DNA of 64,000 nucleotides from Kryptolebias marmoratus (taxonomy: Eukaryota; Chordata; Actinopteri; Cyprinodontiformes; Rivulidae), in assembly GCF_001649575.2 (NCBI RefSeq), contig NC_051450.1:10571487-10635486 (forward strand), in the 5' to 3' direction. Below are positions 36,201 to 50,124 of this stretch, one piece after another (the stretch's first letter is position 1; every line of letters begins with the position of its first letter). The notes under the pieces are model-generated. The model saw only the letters and a program-made list of their open reading frames with translations. It was not told the DNA's origin and did not search any database. The position numbers were made by a program, and so were the translations under genes.

Positions 36201-38109
36201 TGTACTAGTTAGAAATGCATGAACTGTTTTTTTCTAATGATATAAAGCTAATTTAATGGTATAATTTATGTGACTTTTTAAAATCTAGTTAACTGTCTAA
36301 AATTAAACCAACGTTTTGTGCTTCAGTTTTGGACTAAGTTGGGCTTCTTTTTTCCTTTTACTTTAGCAGCCCAGTGAGTTTCGACAGGAAGATGGAAAAG
36401 AGACAACAAATGGGTTCATATTGACTTGCACATGGGGCAAAAGCTTTACTAAGTTCACTGAAGGGTAAAAAGGGACTCCAACATGCTACTAGTGCTGCTG
36501 TAACTCTGAACTTGAGACAGAACACTTCATTTGAAACAAAAGACGAAGTCCATCAAAGCCAAAGATAATTGTGGTCTTGGTAATTAAAATGCCTCAGCTT
36601 GATGTATTGGGAAAAAAAGCTAAGGCACTGCTTGTTTCTGAGTCCATACCATGAGAAATGCAAATGTACTTTCTGCTCTTTCTGCTGAGGGACTGAAAGC
36701 TGTTACGGATATCTTAGCCAGTAAAAGAACAATTGCATTACTCAAATTATAGTAAACTGATCGTGTGTGGGAGAAAAAAAAATGATGAAAGGGGGTGGTG
36801 TGAGGTTCAGCAGTGGAGCAGAGACAGTTCAGCGTTTAGTTTGATGTGTTTCATTTTCTCCTTTCTGGTTGCAGAATCGGATTCAGCTACGACTGCTTTT
36901 ATGTAAGAAAGCTGCGATAGCTTCATTGGTACATTTGGCTTTGAAAGGAAAAAAAAACTGTGGATATTTATGATGCATTTTTAGCTGGACCTTTTTGCAT
37001 TTAGTATTTCACCATGCTCTACTGGTAGACTTAGATAGTATGACAACGGAAACAGCTGAAAAACAATAAAATAAAATTAATATGTGAAATTTAATTTCCT
37101 TCAGTAATATCAGGTGCATTTTACAGAACCTAATTGAAATCCCTTCTTCTATTTACTCAACAACTAAATCATTGAGTAATCAATTGTTTGTGTGAGGCTT
37201 TTAATCATTGTGTCTGCTGTAGGTTTGTCAATATGATGATTAAAGTAATCACTTTTAATATAAGACATCAGCTGGATTTTAAGGGTTTTATGTGTTGGGT
37301 GGAACAGCTCCGCCACCAGCTAACTATCCATTTTGTCCTCTCCAGAGTTAATCAACCTCCTGCTAAGCATAAGCCAATGCCAGAAGCATGCAGACTGAAG
37401 CAAGTTTACTTTGCCAAAAAAAGACAAAAAAAACAAAACAGTTATTGGGTAGTTTTCCATGGTAGCACAGAAACTTGGGCCATAAAATACATTTCTGGTA
37501 ATGTAAGGTGTATGAATAAAAAAAATTGAATAGTCAATTTTTCATTGCATTTACATTTTTTTTTGCCAACTCCAAAATTATCCCGAATCCTTTTAAAAAA
37601 AGAATCATTAACTGATTTAGATATTTCAGTACTGAGCAGGCAATGTACTGTATGGAGTGTCTCATGCATATTTATTTAAATCCATTAGAAAGCATCACAG
37701 TTAATGATGGTGCAGTTGTTTTAACTTGCTCTCCATTTTGCTTCATTATTCCTAAAGATGCAACAGCAATCAGCTCAAAAAAGTTCATAAATAATTCTTT
37801 GTGTCACCTTTAAACTGCTTTAATAAACAGAAATGAGGCCACTAAAGAAACTTCTGAGCTTTCAACTATCCATCAACCAGCAAGTTTCCTCATGAATTAC
37901 ACATTAAATTCTGCGAGCACTATGACAACATTTTAACTTAAAAAAATAAAAAAAATAAAATATGTAAATTCATTTTGAACGTTTCTGGCCCATTTGTCAC
38001 TTAGTGAAAATGCTTTGATTGGGTAAAAAAAAAAAAAGAAAAAGGCTTAAACTGTGGTCTGTTGTTTACTGTTTGACTCCGCTGAGTCATTTCTATTTTT
38101 TGTTTTTTT
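36201..38109. other. Spacer with a possible microexon
   Basis: Mixed AT-rich sequence. The 28-base stretch at 36875-36902 is bounded by strong splice-like sites (see that entry). The part around 37270-37450 is more balanced, but unrecognised. Confidence 0.35.
36875..36902 (+). other. Possible 28-nt microexon
   Basis: Preceded by 'ctcctttctggttgcag' (AG at 36873-36874) and followed by GTAAGAAAG (36903 on), both close to consensus. The enclosed 28 bases are open in one frame (NRIQLRLLL). No gene is recognised around it, so the sites may be coincidental. Confidence 0.15.
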
Positions 38110-38480
38110 TTTCTTTTTACAGATAATGAGGCTTGTGATTACCATCTTAATAGGCATTAATAAGAAATGAGTGCTGGCATAGGGCACATTTGCACACAGT
38201 ATGCAGAGAATGGCGTATCAAGGAATTAGGCACACTTGGGATGGGAGCTGTAATCTCATGAAAATTCAATTAGCCCACTTTAGAAACGGATTATGCACAA
38301 GAAACACAACTAGCAAGATAGGCTGAAAAACAAGAGCACGTTGTGTAATTAGTTAGCAGCCGCCTGCTGACATTCACTCATACAGTTTCTGCTGTGAGAC
38401 GCTTCATTAAGTCCTGCAGTTTATAGAAGTTCACAGTTTGGGTGTGTCAACCAGGAAAGCTTTTCACTATTAAATGCACA
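38110..38480. promoter_or_regulatory. Candidate conserved noncoding block (homeodomain-rich)
   Basis: Repeat-free block with several TAATTAG/ATTAAT/CAATTAG words (38157-38162, 38266-38273, 38347-38354) and balanced composition. Enhancer-like texture only. Confidence 0.3.
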
Positions 38481-41400
38481 TAACAGTTTAGTCCCACTGC
38501 TTTTCTCTAAACATAACAAATGCTGACTTATGGAACTGAATTATGTTGATGCCCTCCTGAAAATGAAGTTGTAAGAGCTGCTTGCTTTGAGAATATAATG
38601 TATTTTAATATGTTTTGTTTTTCTCCATAAAGCAAGCATATGTATGTTTATGTATCAAAAGAAACGTTAGTGACATGACTTTACTTTGTATTTAGTCAAT
38701 AGTGTTTATTTTGACTATAGAGAAGTAGTTTTCAAAGTTTTTCCCCTAAAATCCCCCCAGATGAATCTACGTAAAAGTCAAACTTTCCTCTGACAAAGGA
38801 TATAATGACAGTTGTGATGCCTGTATTAGCCTCTAATAAACGTCTCCCTATCCTATGATAAGGACTCTAACAGGTATACAGTTGAAAGGTTGCTGTGAAA
38901 CTGAATATCAGGGCATTTTTGGTCTCCTCAAGATTTCAAAACATTTGATAAATTTTCTCCTACAAATATTGTTTAGTAAATTAAGGTGAAATTAAGGACG
39001 CTCATCATCACAGCTGAGGTTTTGCATGACCTCGAGACTGAAAATGTTGATTTGATGAATGCTTGAAAGAGCAAAACATTTGGTCATCAACATTTGATTG
39101 GCAAAATGAGACTTAAAGTACATTTGAAATGTGTTTATTTGCCAGAGGAGCCAGTGTGTGAACCAATGCCAAGATATTTGCAAGGTAACACTACACTCCA
39201 CCATCTGCATTTGCAGACTTTCACCCCATCTCGTGATAACATTCAACTAATTAGCAACTGATCAAAGAGCAGATTTATCTCCAAGGCTACAAACACTTGG
39301 GATTCTGAGAAACTGTGTGCAAGTCCATCTGCATTGGTAAGTATCCACAGTCTTTCATTTTGTGGAGGGTAAGACTGATGAAGATTCATGCCTGAGTTCA
39401 AACTTGGCCTAAACTGCTTTTCATATTCCTTCCCTTGCTCTTAAACAGGAGATAGTGAATCATTCCTAAATGAACTCATGTACTAAACAAATTTAAAGCA
39501 AAGTATTTTTTTTTTCCATGCTTTGTTTGACCAGGAAGATCCCAATGTGATGAAGTGTCACTTCTTCCAAGTGAGTCTTGGTAGAAGACTTAGTCACTCC
39601 CACAACTGACTATGACTTTAAGTAGGAATGAAAATCAGGCTGCACTTAGCATTAAAATGACTGAGACTCATTTTGATACATTTTTGCAAATGTTTAGGTT
39701 AATAAATAGTGTTGCAAAGAACCACTCCTTGTGCATACATAGTTTTAGTAATGGAACTTCAAAGAGCTGTATGCATGTGCTGTCATATTTTTACTTATAA
39801 ATTGACAGTGAAATTTATCCTTGCTAAAGTCCATGACAACAGCTTAAAAACATGGTTTAAGCTCAGCCTGGCAGAACTGCTAGTGCAGGTCTTACTTTTT
39901 CTTTTTTTTTTGTAAAGTTTTAATAATAAATGATTTTCCTCTAAGGTTCATCATCTATTGATCTTTTCCTTGAGTGACAAGAATCTAATTGTTTAACATT
40001 TACGGAGGTTCAGAGTTCATAGTGTGCCGATAGACTTCATTGCACAGCTTTAATTTAGCAGAGATATTAGGTCAGCCTATTCTTATTAGTCATGGTAAAA
40101 TAAATACAAAACAGATCAGACTGAAGTTCGAGAGTAAGGGTCTTAGAAGCAATCATTTTGGTGATACCTGTGAAATTGCACACTTCATCAATGAAAGTTA
40201 GATCAGCCATCAGAAAAATTGGACTTAGCCATATGATTATTGGTCAACAAATGGTGGACCAATAAGTTTGCAAGTTTTAGCAATCTAACAGCAATGTTAT
40301 TGTATAAGTTCTAGGTACTCAATGTACAAAGGGTGTTAAACAGAGATTATAAAATACCTTATATCTGTAGCACCAATGTCACTAATAGGTTGTAACTGTA
40401 ATCTGACAGCAACAAAAGTTTTTTTTTTTCTTCTTTCTTTTGTTTTTAAGAACAAAACATTGCAATATTGCCATGACTTAGAGTGTTATATGTTTTCTCT
40501 CACTTTTAATCACTAAACAACTTCTGTTGTTTTTTCTATGCATTAGTGCAAAAAACTAATCAGATCAATGTTTGTGTACGTTTTCAGACATCTATTTGTA
40601 ACAACTGTTACAAGTACAATCTATCCTTCTTTTTTTCAAATGTCAATAATGTTTCTACATCTGATCTTCAAACATGAGGTAATCTGTGCCTGTTAGTTTG
40701 GTTTGTCTAATCCTTATAGGTTTGTGTGAAGGTGTGTTTCCAACAAATACCCCATAAATACTCCACTTTAACTCATCTCCATCATCCACTGAGGTTTGTC
40801 CTATTTTCTACCAATCAGAACAAACTCCCCTCAATCTTATAAAAAAACAAAATCAATCATTTTTGTGAAGCTGAAGTTAGATCTCTTTTTTTTTTCTTGC
40901 AGCATGTCCAAATCTGTAAAATATGAACATCAATAGGCATGAAAAATTAAAGAGACACAATTTAAGTGTTAACCATTTGAAACCTTTAAAAACAATTTAG
41001 AATTGCATTATATGAAGAAAAAAAAGGCCATGTGAATGGTTTGGGACTGATTTCCATCAGATGTAACAAGGACTAATAATGGCCTTAAAAAACAACTGCA
41101 GCCTTTAAACCTATTTTAGTTTCCTAAGTGGAGATTTATAAAATGTCTTCAGCTGGTTGTTTGAGAGATTTCGTAGAATCAGGCTGTGTCTTTCAGAACG
41201 GAATATCAAACAGATAAGAAGGGACAGGGTGTGGGGTTTGGCTTTTCATGCTGGGGTTTGTAGATTTGGACACATTTTGAAGAAGATATTTAAATATGTA
41301 TGTTTAGGCTTTGATCTGAGACCTATGGAAAGACCATGAATAAAACATGGGCTCCTACATGTTTGCGCCTGTTTATGTGAACGGCGTTGCTGTGTACTCT

Positions 41401-42769
41401 GAGTCACAACCAACAGTCATTCCTGCTCCCCTTTTGAACTACAGTAACATAGTCCTGAGTTAATCGCTTACTTCATTAAAAGCTGTCAAAATGTTTAAAA
41501 AGTGAGATTCTTAAAATGGTTGTCTATTAAAAGTTTATGAGTTGCTAGCTGTTCCAGTCTGAAATTAAACTGCTGTAGCTCTATGTCTTGAGGGAAATAG
41601 TTGTCAAAGAGCGAAGGCATTGATATAAATCATAATCAATCTTATGACGTGCTCATGCAAATGTTTGTTCCAGTGCTGGATTTGAAATATCTTTGAGTCT
41701 TGGAGTACTGCAAATTGAAAAAGCTGAAAAACAAAGCGGTTCCTCTGAGAGAACCTGTACTAACAGGACAGCCAAACTCAAAGAGAAATGGCCACGGTTT
41801 CACATGAGTGGGTGCAACTCTTTGCAAAGAATTTCAGCTGTCTTTATTCATGGAGACCATAAACACTTTGGCTTTCCTCATGTGATGAAAGCTGGCAGCA
41901 GGAAGTCGTCCCAGAGAATTTTGTTGTCCCTCATTGGATTTTGAGCTTGCTGAGCCGACAAAATGAAACAAGTCAAGCGTGGGGGAAACATGAATCAAGA
42001 AAATGTGTGTGGTACTAAGAGAATTTTCAAGAAAGTGTTTACTTTTTTTTCAAACATAGAACTCCATTTTTGTCCTGTAAAGCTACAAAGATACTGACAT
42101 TTTGCTCTTTTTTTTCTTATTTGTGTTGAAAACTCCTGAAGTATTTGGAAATAACTAGTTTGACGTTTTTGGCCAGTATTCAATGCATGTTACTCTGAGT
42201 TGTTGCTCTGAAAGGATGATTTTACAGTCATGAAGACAATGTGATTGATGTTTTCATAAAAGAGATCTAAGTTTTAGCGTCTATGTGTCTCCTACAAGGG
42301 AGGTGTGTTTTCAGTGGTGTTGGTTGATTTGTCTGTTTGCAAGATTTATTTTTTAAGACTAATGAATAAATTTTAAAGAAAATTTAAGGAAATGCTAGGG
42401 TTGTCACAAGAAATTCGTTAAATGTTGTTATTTTTTTAATGGCACTCTGGCCTTGGCAGAGGTTTGCGTTCTCCAAGTGCTTCTAGTTTTCACTGTAATT
42501 CTTTTGTGGTGGTTTACCCTGAGACAGACTGGTTTCTGATTAAATGGGTACATAAACAAATTTTTACTTTCTTGTTAATCTGCTTCCTGCTTCTGCATTT
42601 TTAAACAGGTTTATAGAGAACAAAAATGGCTAAATAAATCAATTCCTTAGCTGGGAAATGAGTATTTATATAAAAATTAAAATCTGTTCAAGAATAAAAG
42701 TAGAATAGCAGGTGCATGTTTATCGCCCACTGCCAAATGGCAAAGGTGAATAATGATGTTTTTTGTGTT
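38481..42769. other. Spacer
   Basis: AT-rich. Stretches at about 39000-39300 and 41690-41950 are less repetitive and may be conserved. Neither has a recognised product or splice context. No transposon named. Confidence 0.35.
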
Positions 42770-42900
42770 TTTGTCTGTGTGTGTGTGTGTGAAGGTGTGT
42801 GTCTGTAACCAAAATATCTCATAAACCACTGGAAGGATTTTAATGAAAGTAATCAATGAATGAAGATCTACAACTGATTAATGTTTGGAGTTAAAATTCC
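42770..42900 (+). repeat. Dispersed repeat DR, copy 7 (truncated), with (TG)n start
   Basis: A (GT) run (42776-42792) leads into 'gtgtgtgtctgtaaccaaaa' (42795-42814), 'tatctcataaaccactggaa' (42815-42834), 'ggattttaatgaaagtaatc' (42835-42854) and 'gatctacaactgattaatgt'. The copy stops before the 'aagatggctgcc' core. Confidence 0.8.
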
Positions 42901-44794
42901 CTGCACATGCTCTGCACATTGCTTTGTAATAGCTTATTAGGTCATACATAACAGTATGTTCAAGGTCCTAATTTATTTCTGTGGACCGCTTATTTCATAC
43001 AAATATGTTTCCTCCTGCAAAAAACAAAACATTTTTTTTATCTGAAGCAACTAAGACATATTTGTCCATACATGGTTTTGCTTCCCATACAAATCTCAGC
43101 CCAAATTGCAAAATTCAACAAAATATTTTTTATAAAAATTAAGCCAACAGCAAGGTCTATAAAGTTGTTACACTTTGATGCCATTAAACTGCAATTAACC
43201 TATTATGTGCCCCCAGAGATATTCAAGTAATTCGTCCTTCATATCAAAAGTTTTTTTTTTCTTTGCACTACAATGTCAAATTGAGTTGCAGTAACTTTTT
43301 TTATTAGAGGCTGATGGGTCTTTTTGTCCTAAAGAGAGACATGAAGCACACCTATTATTTTTCATTTAAAAAATATCCTCACGCTTTCTCTTCATGCTGA
43401 AAAGGATACGGAATGAACAACCTTCATAACAGCCACAGAAAGAACACCCAACCTTATCAAAGAAAGTACATTAGCAATAAAGAAAAGTAAAAGTTTATTT
43501 TGAAGTTAGTGGTGTTATTTGTTGGATGTTATTGCTCAAAAGCAGCTTGTTAGGTCGAAGGAACATCAGATGTTTGAGGCTTGAAGGTGAAATTTGGACA
43601 ACCTATATGAATATACAATTGTTTGTTTAAAGCCCAACATGGCAGTTTTGCTCTATGAAAAGTTAAGAAAGAAGAAATTGCTGTAAATAGATCACCAAAG
43701 CTCTATAGATCTAGTGATAATGAGTCTTTCTAGTTAGAGATGCACAAATTCAAAACGTATACTATGTAACCTGGAAGACTTTATTTTTAGATTCCAAAAT
43801 ACAGAGAGCAAAAGCCCTGGGACCTGCTGTAGTTATGAATAAAAAGTAACCCCTCCCTTCTCTTATGAATACATACTTGAATTGCAAAATTATTGTGTTC
43901 TTTCAAATATCATTCAAAAAGCAAAATAAAAAAATATGTAATTCTTGGTTTGGCACACTTTCAAAATAAAATGTATAACTGAACAAAATAATACAATTCA
44001 GTGTATTTTTATTGTGTTTGATAGTAAATATTATAAATTTGTGTGCTGATGTTTAAGACCAGGAATTGGTTAATATTATTGGAGGATTAAATACTGCTAT
44101 TTTATTGTGAAAGCAACATCTCTAAAACACGGCACAAGATCTGACATTAGACTTTACCAGCAAACAAAGGACATTTATTCTTGAAACATTTACTTATGGA
44201 GAGATAATAAGATCCTGATAATACAGAAATCTGAGGAACACCACTACTCTGTGTTAATTTCCTTGGTGTTTATTTTTACATTTCATTTATTTTATGGTTA
44301 GGTTTAGGGATCACATCTACTTAAGCTTAGTTCAAAACAGATTTTACAAGTTCAAAATACAATGTTTTAAGACATTACCCAATTAGTTTAATTCATTTCA
44401 TATAAAATATAAAGACTTGTAGTTTCAATGTTTGCACACACACAAAAAATGGTTTCTGTGTTGAATATGGGACTTGTTGACAGAAATGTGTCAGCAATTG
44501 AAGTGAAAATTGGCTATATTTGTTCAAATTGTCCAAGTTCTAGGTTTAAAAGTTTATTTGATGCTGAAAAAAGTAAGGCATGTACTAGAAAGGTTTAATT
44601 CTTAGAAATTAATGTTTCTATGGAAAATAATGAGAGTTATTTTGATATTTTATATTGTCTTTAATCAATCTTTCTAGCTGTTTAAACTAAAAGGTTGTAA
44701 GCTTTTACATGTCGAGCTTACACTTTAAAGAATGCTTTATGCTTAATGGGTAAAATTCCTCAAAGTCAACATGCTAAAGAAAAAAAAAAATCTA
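42901..44794. other. Spacer
   Basis: AT-rich. No gene or named repeat. Confidence 0.4.
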
Positions 44795-45640
44795 AAATCA
44801 TTCATCCATCTTCTAACATTTTTTTTTAAGCCTGGGCCACAGGAACAACAGCCTGAGCATAAATCTCCAGAAGTCCATGTTCCCATTTACCTTTTCCAGC
44901 TCATCCTGGGATTTTTTTTAGTAAGTCCTGGGAATAACCTGAGACTTCCATACATGTATGTCCCATCACAAGAGAGTGTTTATAAGGCATCTTTAACACA
45001 TACCCAAACCACCTCAACTTATTCCTTTAATTGCTGAGAAGTAGCAATTTTATCCTGAGCTTCTCCTGAACAGCTGAGCTACTAACCCTGTGGGTAAGAT
45101 CAACAGTTTCACAGAAAAAAATCATTTTAGCTGCTTGTACTCACATTCTCATTCTATTGGTCACTATGAAAAGCTCATGACCATAGATGAGGGTTAGGAA
45201 GTAGATGACCATCGACCGCTGTGCCTTTTGGCTAAGTTCTCTCTTTACCACAACAGCATCCACACCACTGCAGCTGCCCAAATCTGCCTTTCAGTTCCAC
45301 ACTTCATTCTACCCTCACCTGTGAACAAGGGATACCAAATATACTTAAACCTTCCCAGCTACTACAGCGGCTTATTATCAGTGCTGAGGTGGCAAGTCAC
45401 TCCTTTTCAACTGAGAACTATGGCCTTAGTCTTGGAGGTGCTAATCTTCATTCCACACTCGGCTGCAAACTGCTCCAGTATTTGCTGAAGTTCCCTGCTT
45501 AAAGAGGTCAACAGGACCAAATCATCTACAAAAAAGCAGTGATGCAATCCACAGCTCCCTGAAGTAGAAACCATATGTCTCTTGGCTAACAGAATCAATG
45601 ACAAATGGACAATAGTGGCAGAGTCCAGCACTTACTGAAA
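44795..45640 (-). pseudogene. LINE reverse-transcriptase fragment (L2/Rex-like), minus strand
   Basis: On the minus strand, one frame near 45600-45530 gives LCHYCPFVIDSVS and then IASLLF. A second frame, one shift away, continues FVDDLVLLTSLSRELQ and FAAECGMKISTSKTKAIV (45540-45407). These are the reverse-transcriptase block with the active-site FADD (here FVDD) and the downstream thumb region of a common fish LINE. The decayed remainder runs to 44795, where 'attcatccatc' on the plus strand marks the GATG-type 3' tail. It is 5'-truncated and frameshifted, so inactive. It belongs to the same broad family as the 3' end at 28440-28625. Confidence 0.8.
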
Positions 45641-46559
45641 ATGAGTTTGACAAAGCAAACAAATGAGCAAACTCCCACTGACCTTCAGATATCCTAGAGA
45701 GGACAAAAGGCTGGTTGCTGAATTCAACAACAAACTGCAAGTCTTTGCTGGTTGTTAACAAACTTTGATTGGGAACATGGCGAGCATATGTGTATATTTT
45801 ATCCCAAGCTGAAAGGACACCTTCACTGGAGAATTCAGAGAACAAAGTAGCACCGACCCTTTGAACATGCTTTTAAATATTGCAGATAGTACTGATCAGA
45901 TTAACAATGAGAGCCAATCTGGATCATATAGATCTTGGGTTGTAACCTCAAACCAAATCAAAGTAACATGAGACAGTCTTTCAACTTCACACAGAGCCAT
46001 CAAAATGACCTTGGACCATTTTGGAAAACTTCTAATATTATTGAATATGCAACAAAGATAACACAGACAACAACTGTTTGTAGTCCAGTAAATGGCAGGC
46101 CTTTTTCTGTTTTCTCCCTTCTGTCGTATACACGATGTGATGAATTGTTCCTATTGATCAAAATAGCAGCGAAGACAGAAATGTTCTTCAGATCTTAAAA
46201 AGCTGCAAACAAATGGAGGCGTGAGATCTTTTCTTGAAAAATGGGGAAAAGATGAGTCTTTGCAGAGATGGAAACAAAACACACACCACTTTGGAGAAAA
46301 AAAAAAACCATTTAATATAAGTAACTGCAGTTTGAGGGGATTTTCTTGTCAGAAACAAACAAACAAACAAAATAAATGAGAAGTGCCACAAATATGATTG
46401 AACATGGAAATGTCATAGTTTTGGTGTATTGTTTGATGGTTTTTCTGGTTCTTGTTCTGCTGTGTTTGTCTTTTGGATTTGTGTTCATGTCTTGTCATTT
46501 TCACCTCCCCAGTAACCTGCCACGCCTCCTTCTCTCATTCCTTGCTGTTCAGTTACTTT
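45641..46559. other. Spacer
   Basis: No recognised gene. The minus-strand frame reaching 45845 runs into the LINE and has no identity of its own upstream of it. Confidence 0.35.
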
Positions 46560-46930
46560 CCAGTTTCTCATGCCACACTCACATTACCATGACTACTTAA
46601 TCACTGCCATCATTTTCACCTGTTTGTTATCACTCACCTGTGCCCATTTTCCTCCTGATCCTCAGCCTTCATATACCGGTCTTTGCTCTTCATTCCCTAC
46701 TGGGTCATTCCGTTTTTGCTGTGTTTTCCACTTGGTCCATGGTAGTCACGTTTGGTTAAGCCTTGCTTTGTTCCTTGATTTTGGATTTTTGTTATTATTA
46801 GTTTTGCTGCCCCGTCAGCCCATTGTTTTGGTTATTTTTTTATTCGAATAAATTAGTTTTATTTTTAAAAAAAAAACATGAGTCTGTGCTCTGGGTTCGC
46901 CTCCGTGTTTCCCCCTTCTGACAGGAAAAC
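46560..46930 (+). repeat. Fish dispersed repeat fragment (LTR-like end)
   Basis: T/C-rich plus-strand sequence with 'actcacctgtgcccatttt' (46632-46650) and 'cttcatataccggtctttgc' (46667-46686, TATA-like). It then has a T-rich body, AATAAA at 46847-46852 and, after an A-run, 'gagtctgtgctctgggttcg' (46880-46899), ending 'cccccttctgacagg'. The order (CACCTG block, short TATA-like word, AATAAA, 'cctgggttcgcctc', 'tctgacag') recurs in fish genomes as an LTR-like repeat. A related fragment is at 56955-57300. Confidence 0.5.
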
Positions 46931-48999
46931 TCAAATACAGAAGCAGCAATTTGCAATAGCAGGTTAAAGAGCATACATAAACTTTACTGACTTTACTAAG
47001 TGGCAGTGAGGAAACAAAGACTTGGTGAGACAAGTTCAGGAGTAAATCAGACCAAAATCTAGAGACTGAAACAGACAAAATGCACTTAAAAATGTATGAA
47101 ATAAAAAAAAAGTCAGGGAATGGTGTAGAGGATGACTTACCTTTTACCATACAAGAAATCTACCTTTTGTTTAAGAGAAAAAATGACAGAAAAAAGGCAA
47201 TATTTTTAGTCTTTGTTTGAAATGTTTTTTGGCACATTTTAATGTAGATGCCACACTGAAATCCATGCAATAATTTTAGGCACTGAAGGGCAAAATCACC
47301 TGAGGTGCTGCAGAACTCCAGAGATGTCAAGGGAAAAATATGATCTTCAATAATCAGCAAGTGATGAGATAATTACTCTCCTGATGAGCAATTCCATGAC
47401 CTATATACTTTCATGGGAGAACCACCACCCACATCTTCTCTACAGCATCGATGGTTTGTTCTCTAAACCATCAGATAAGATTTTGTGATAAGTTTTTATT
47501 AAGTAATTAAGTCCTTATCAAAAAATGCACATCTTATCACTTTTATTCAATTCTGTAACTTGCCCCACAACTTAAAAAAAAAAAAAAAAAAAAAACGGGA
47601 ATAAAAAAGAGAAGCCATTATATAATCCAAGCAGATAAACAGCAAAGGCTCAGAGTAAAAAATTTAAAAAGGGCCAGCACTGCAATCTGCTGATTTAGAT
47701 TTTACACTGAAGACAAGTGAAATTGAGATGATGTCCCATATTTCGATTGGCTTTTTTTAAAGTCATCATCAAAAGCCCCTGTTTTAAAGATTTGGCCTGT
47801 AGTTTATAACTCTGACAATAAATAAATAAAATTAAAATAAAAAATAAAATAAAAACTTGAAAGCTTTTTTAATGGGGGCTGTGTTTCATGCACGCACCTT
47901 TACGTCAAGTGCAGGATATAATGTCATTGTCAGTGCCTCCTATTTCTGTCTAAAAAAAGAAACAAAAGAAAAAGATGGAAACTCCATAAACATCACAACC
48001 GAAGGTTTGCTGAAAGTTTCCACCAATAAAAGAAAATACAGATATAAACAGCCTGTCCCTGCTGGAAATAAACAGAAGGTAGCAGCTTTTAAAATAATCA
48101 GCATCTACTATATGCAAAACAAAATTAGCATAGACACCTATTTTGCTTTAAGACACCTTTAAAAAAAAAAAAAAAATAGTGCTGCCCACTGAAACCTGCT
48201 CTGAGGTTTGGTATGAGGCACAGAGTCTCAGTGACTCATAGTCTGGGCCAAAATTTCAGAACCTAATCTGTAGTGCACCCAATCCATTGACTGAGAATAA
48301 TATCTATACAGTATCTACATGCATATCCCTGTCTAACAGATAAACATCAGTAAACATATATTTGCACACAACTGTAAAAATGTTAATACAGTATACACCA
48401 CCATCACTGCATATTGCTACTGTAAATATGTATGTTTTGTATACTCTCCAATCATTGCTTATCATTGTTTGCAGTCCAGTTTCAGCCACATTCTCTTTAC
48501 AATCACACAAATAATGTGAAACTACTTAAATCCAACAGCTACTGGACTTTGTCTTTCACTGATGAAAATATTCATTCAAAAATAATAAATTCTGAATAGT
48601 CTTTTGCATAATAGCATACTGACTTTCAAAACAAATTGCTGACAGCTGGTAGACAATGCTGGACTAAACATTATACTTTTCTTTTTTTTTCTTCTTTTTC
48701 TTCTTTCATAGCAAAAACTTTGGATGCTTTACTCTTTACTGTATTCACCATTGTATTTTCCAAACTAGTAACTTTTTTTTTCTCTTCTTTTTGCAGGTAG
48801 CCAAATCAATCAAATCTTTTACTCATATTTGTCTGAAAATAAGTGGGTTTTTTTGGGTTTTTTTATCCCATGATTCAGCTTTTGCTTCATTTAATGAGTA
48901 AAAAGACAATGTAATCGTCAATATGTTACCTCAGGGGTATATATGCAGTATGAAGAGATTAGTCATTAATCTGAGCTGAAACAGAGTTTAGAGAAGGTG
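46931..48999. other. Spacer
   Basis: AT-rich with a long A-run at 47575-47595 and another near 48161-48177. A 101-codon plus-strand frame (47857-48162) has no recognised domain. Confidence 0.4.
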
Positions 49000-49650
49000 A
49001 AAGGAATGGGAGACTTTCTAAAGTCAGAGCGGTGACATGTCTGCTTGTCTCTCCTCCACAGAAACGTCACACTGTAACGTTGTCAGAGTTGCTCCGAGGA
49101 ACAGAAGATAAAAGTTGCCTACTGGTGCCAGATAATGACAACTTCCGCTCAACATCTCAAAAACTTTTGTAATTTACTACAAGACTACTGAAAAGAAATG
49201 TTTTAATTACACGAACACTGTGCTCGGGGGAGAGGAGAAATTGCTCTTAATCAACAGAGTTCCAGCTAATTTCATATTCATTACTGTATTCGGCACTGAT
49301 TAAAGGTTTCTCACGGAGTGTAAGGTGGGAATTTTATCGGGACAGCTCTTGGCTGAAATAGTGAAATCTTCTAAATCTTGAAAAAGTCATTGGTTATAAT
49401 TACAAATGTGACCATGAATATATTGATTCTCCTAATTAGAAATATTATAACCCTGTAAAGAATAGCTCTCCATTATTTTGAGCACAAATGTGGCTGATTA
49501 AATTGAACGAATCAATAAGTTTCAGCGATTTTCATAATAGTCATTGCGGTTGTCAGGGGCAACCAACCAGCCATGGCGTATAAGAGGGGTGTGGAAGGAG
49601 AATGAAACACTTACATCATCCCGAAACAGGAGTTTCATCTGTCACATTAC
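49000..49650. promoter_or_regulatory. Candidate conserved noncoding block (strongest in window)
   Basis: About 650 bases of repeat-free sequence with balanced composition, many AT-core words ('taattacaaatg', 'cctaattagaaat' at 49431-49443, 'gctgattaaattgaacg') and CG dinucleotides retained. No splice-bounded open frame. This is the texture of vertebrate ultraconserved or developmental enhancers. Inference only. Confidence 0.35.
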
Positions 49651-50124
49651 GCTCCTCTCTTTAGAAAATAATAGCAGGTTAAAAGTTGTGAGGAAATGGA
49701 GTTAGTTTAAAAGTCAAGCATGAGAAAGGTTGCTTGAAAAAACAAAATTGTGTCAGAATGAGTTGAGTTTACATGAAAAGAACTACAGACAGACTTTTAA
49801 CATAAGCTGTCTTCATTTAACTGTCTACCTTCTCCTGTCTGCATTAGAAAAAAAGAAAAAAAAGAACATCTGCTGCAAACTGACATGGTAAGCATGTCAA
49901 ATTGATGCACTATTTATATCTCTAAAGAAAAATGAGGAGACAGCGTCCATTTTTTAAGCCTCCCCTGAAGCTAAAGCTTTTAAGGGACAGATAATGCAAC
50001 CAGTTCCTACAGGGGTAATTAAAGCAACATTTTTACTTATATAAATTGGAGCTTTGCTGTTCTGTCAGATCTGAACTGGTCCTCAAGACTCAGAGGCAAC
50101 AGCGACAATAATGTGACAATAGCA
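49651..50124. other. Spacer
   Basis: Nothing recognised. Confidence 0.4.

Noticed and set aside
45228..45488. 86-codon plus-strand frame
   Set aside because: Antisense shadow of the minus-strand LINE reverse transcriptase.
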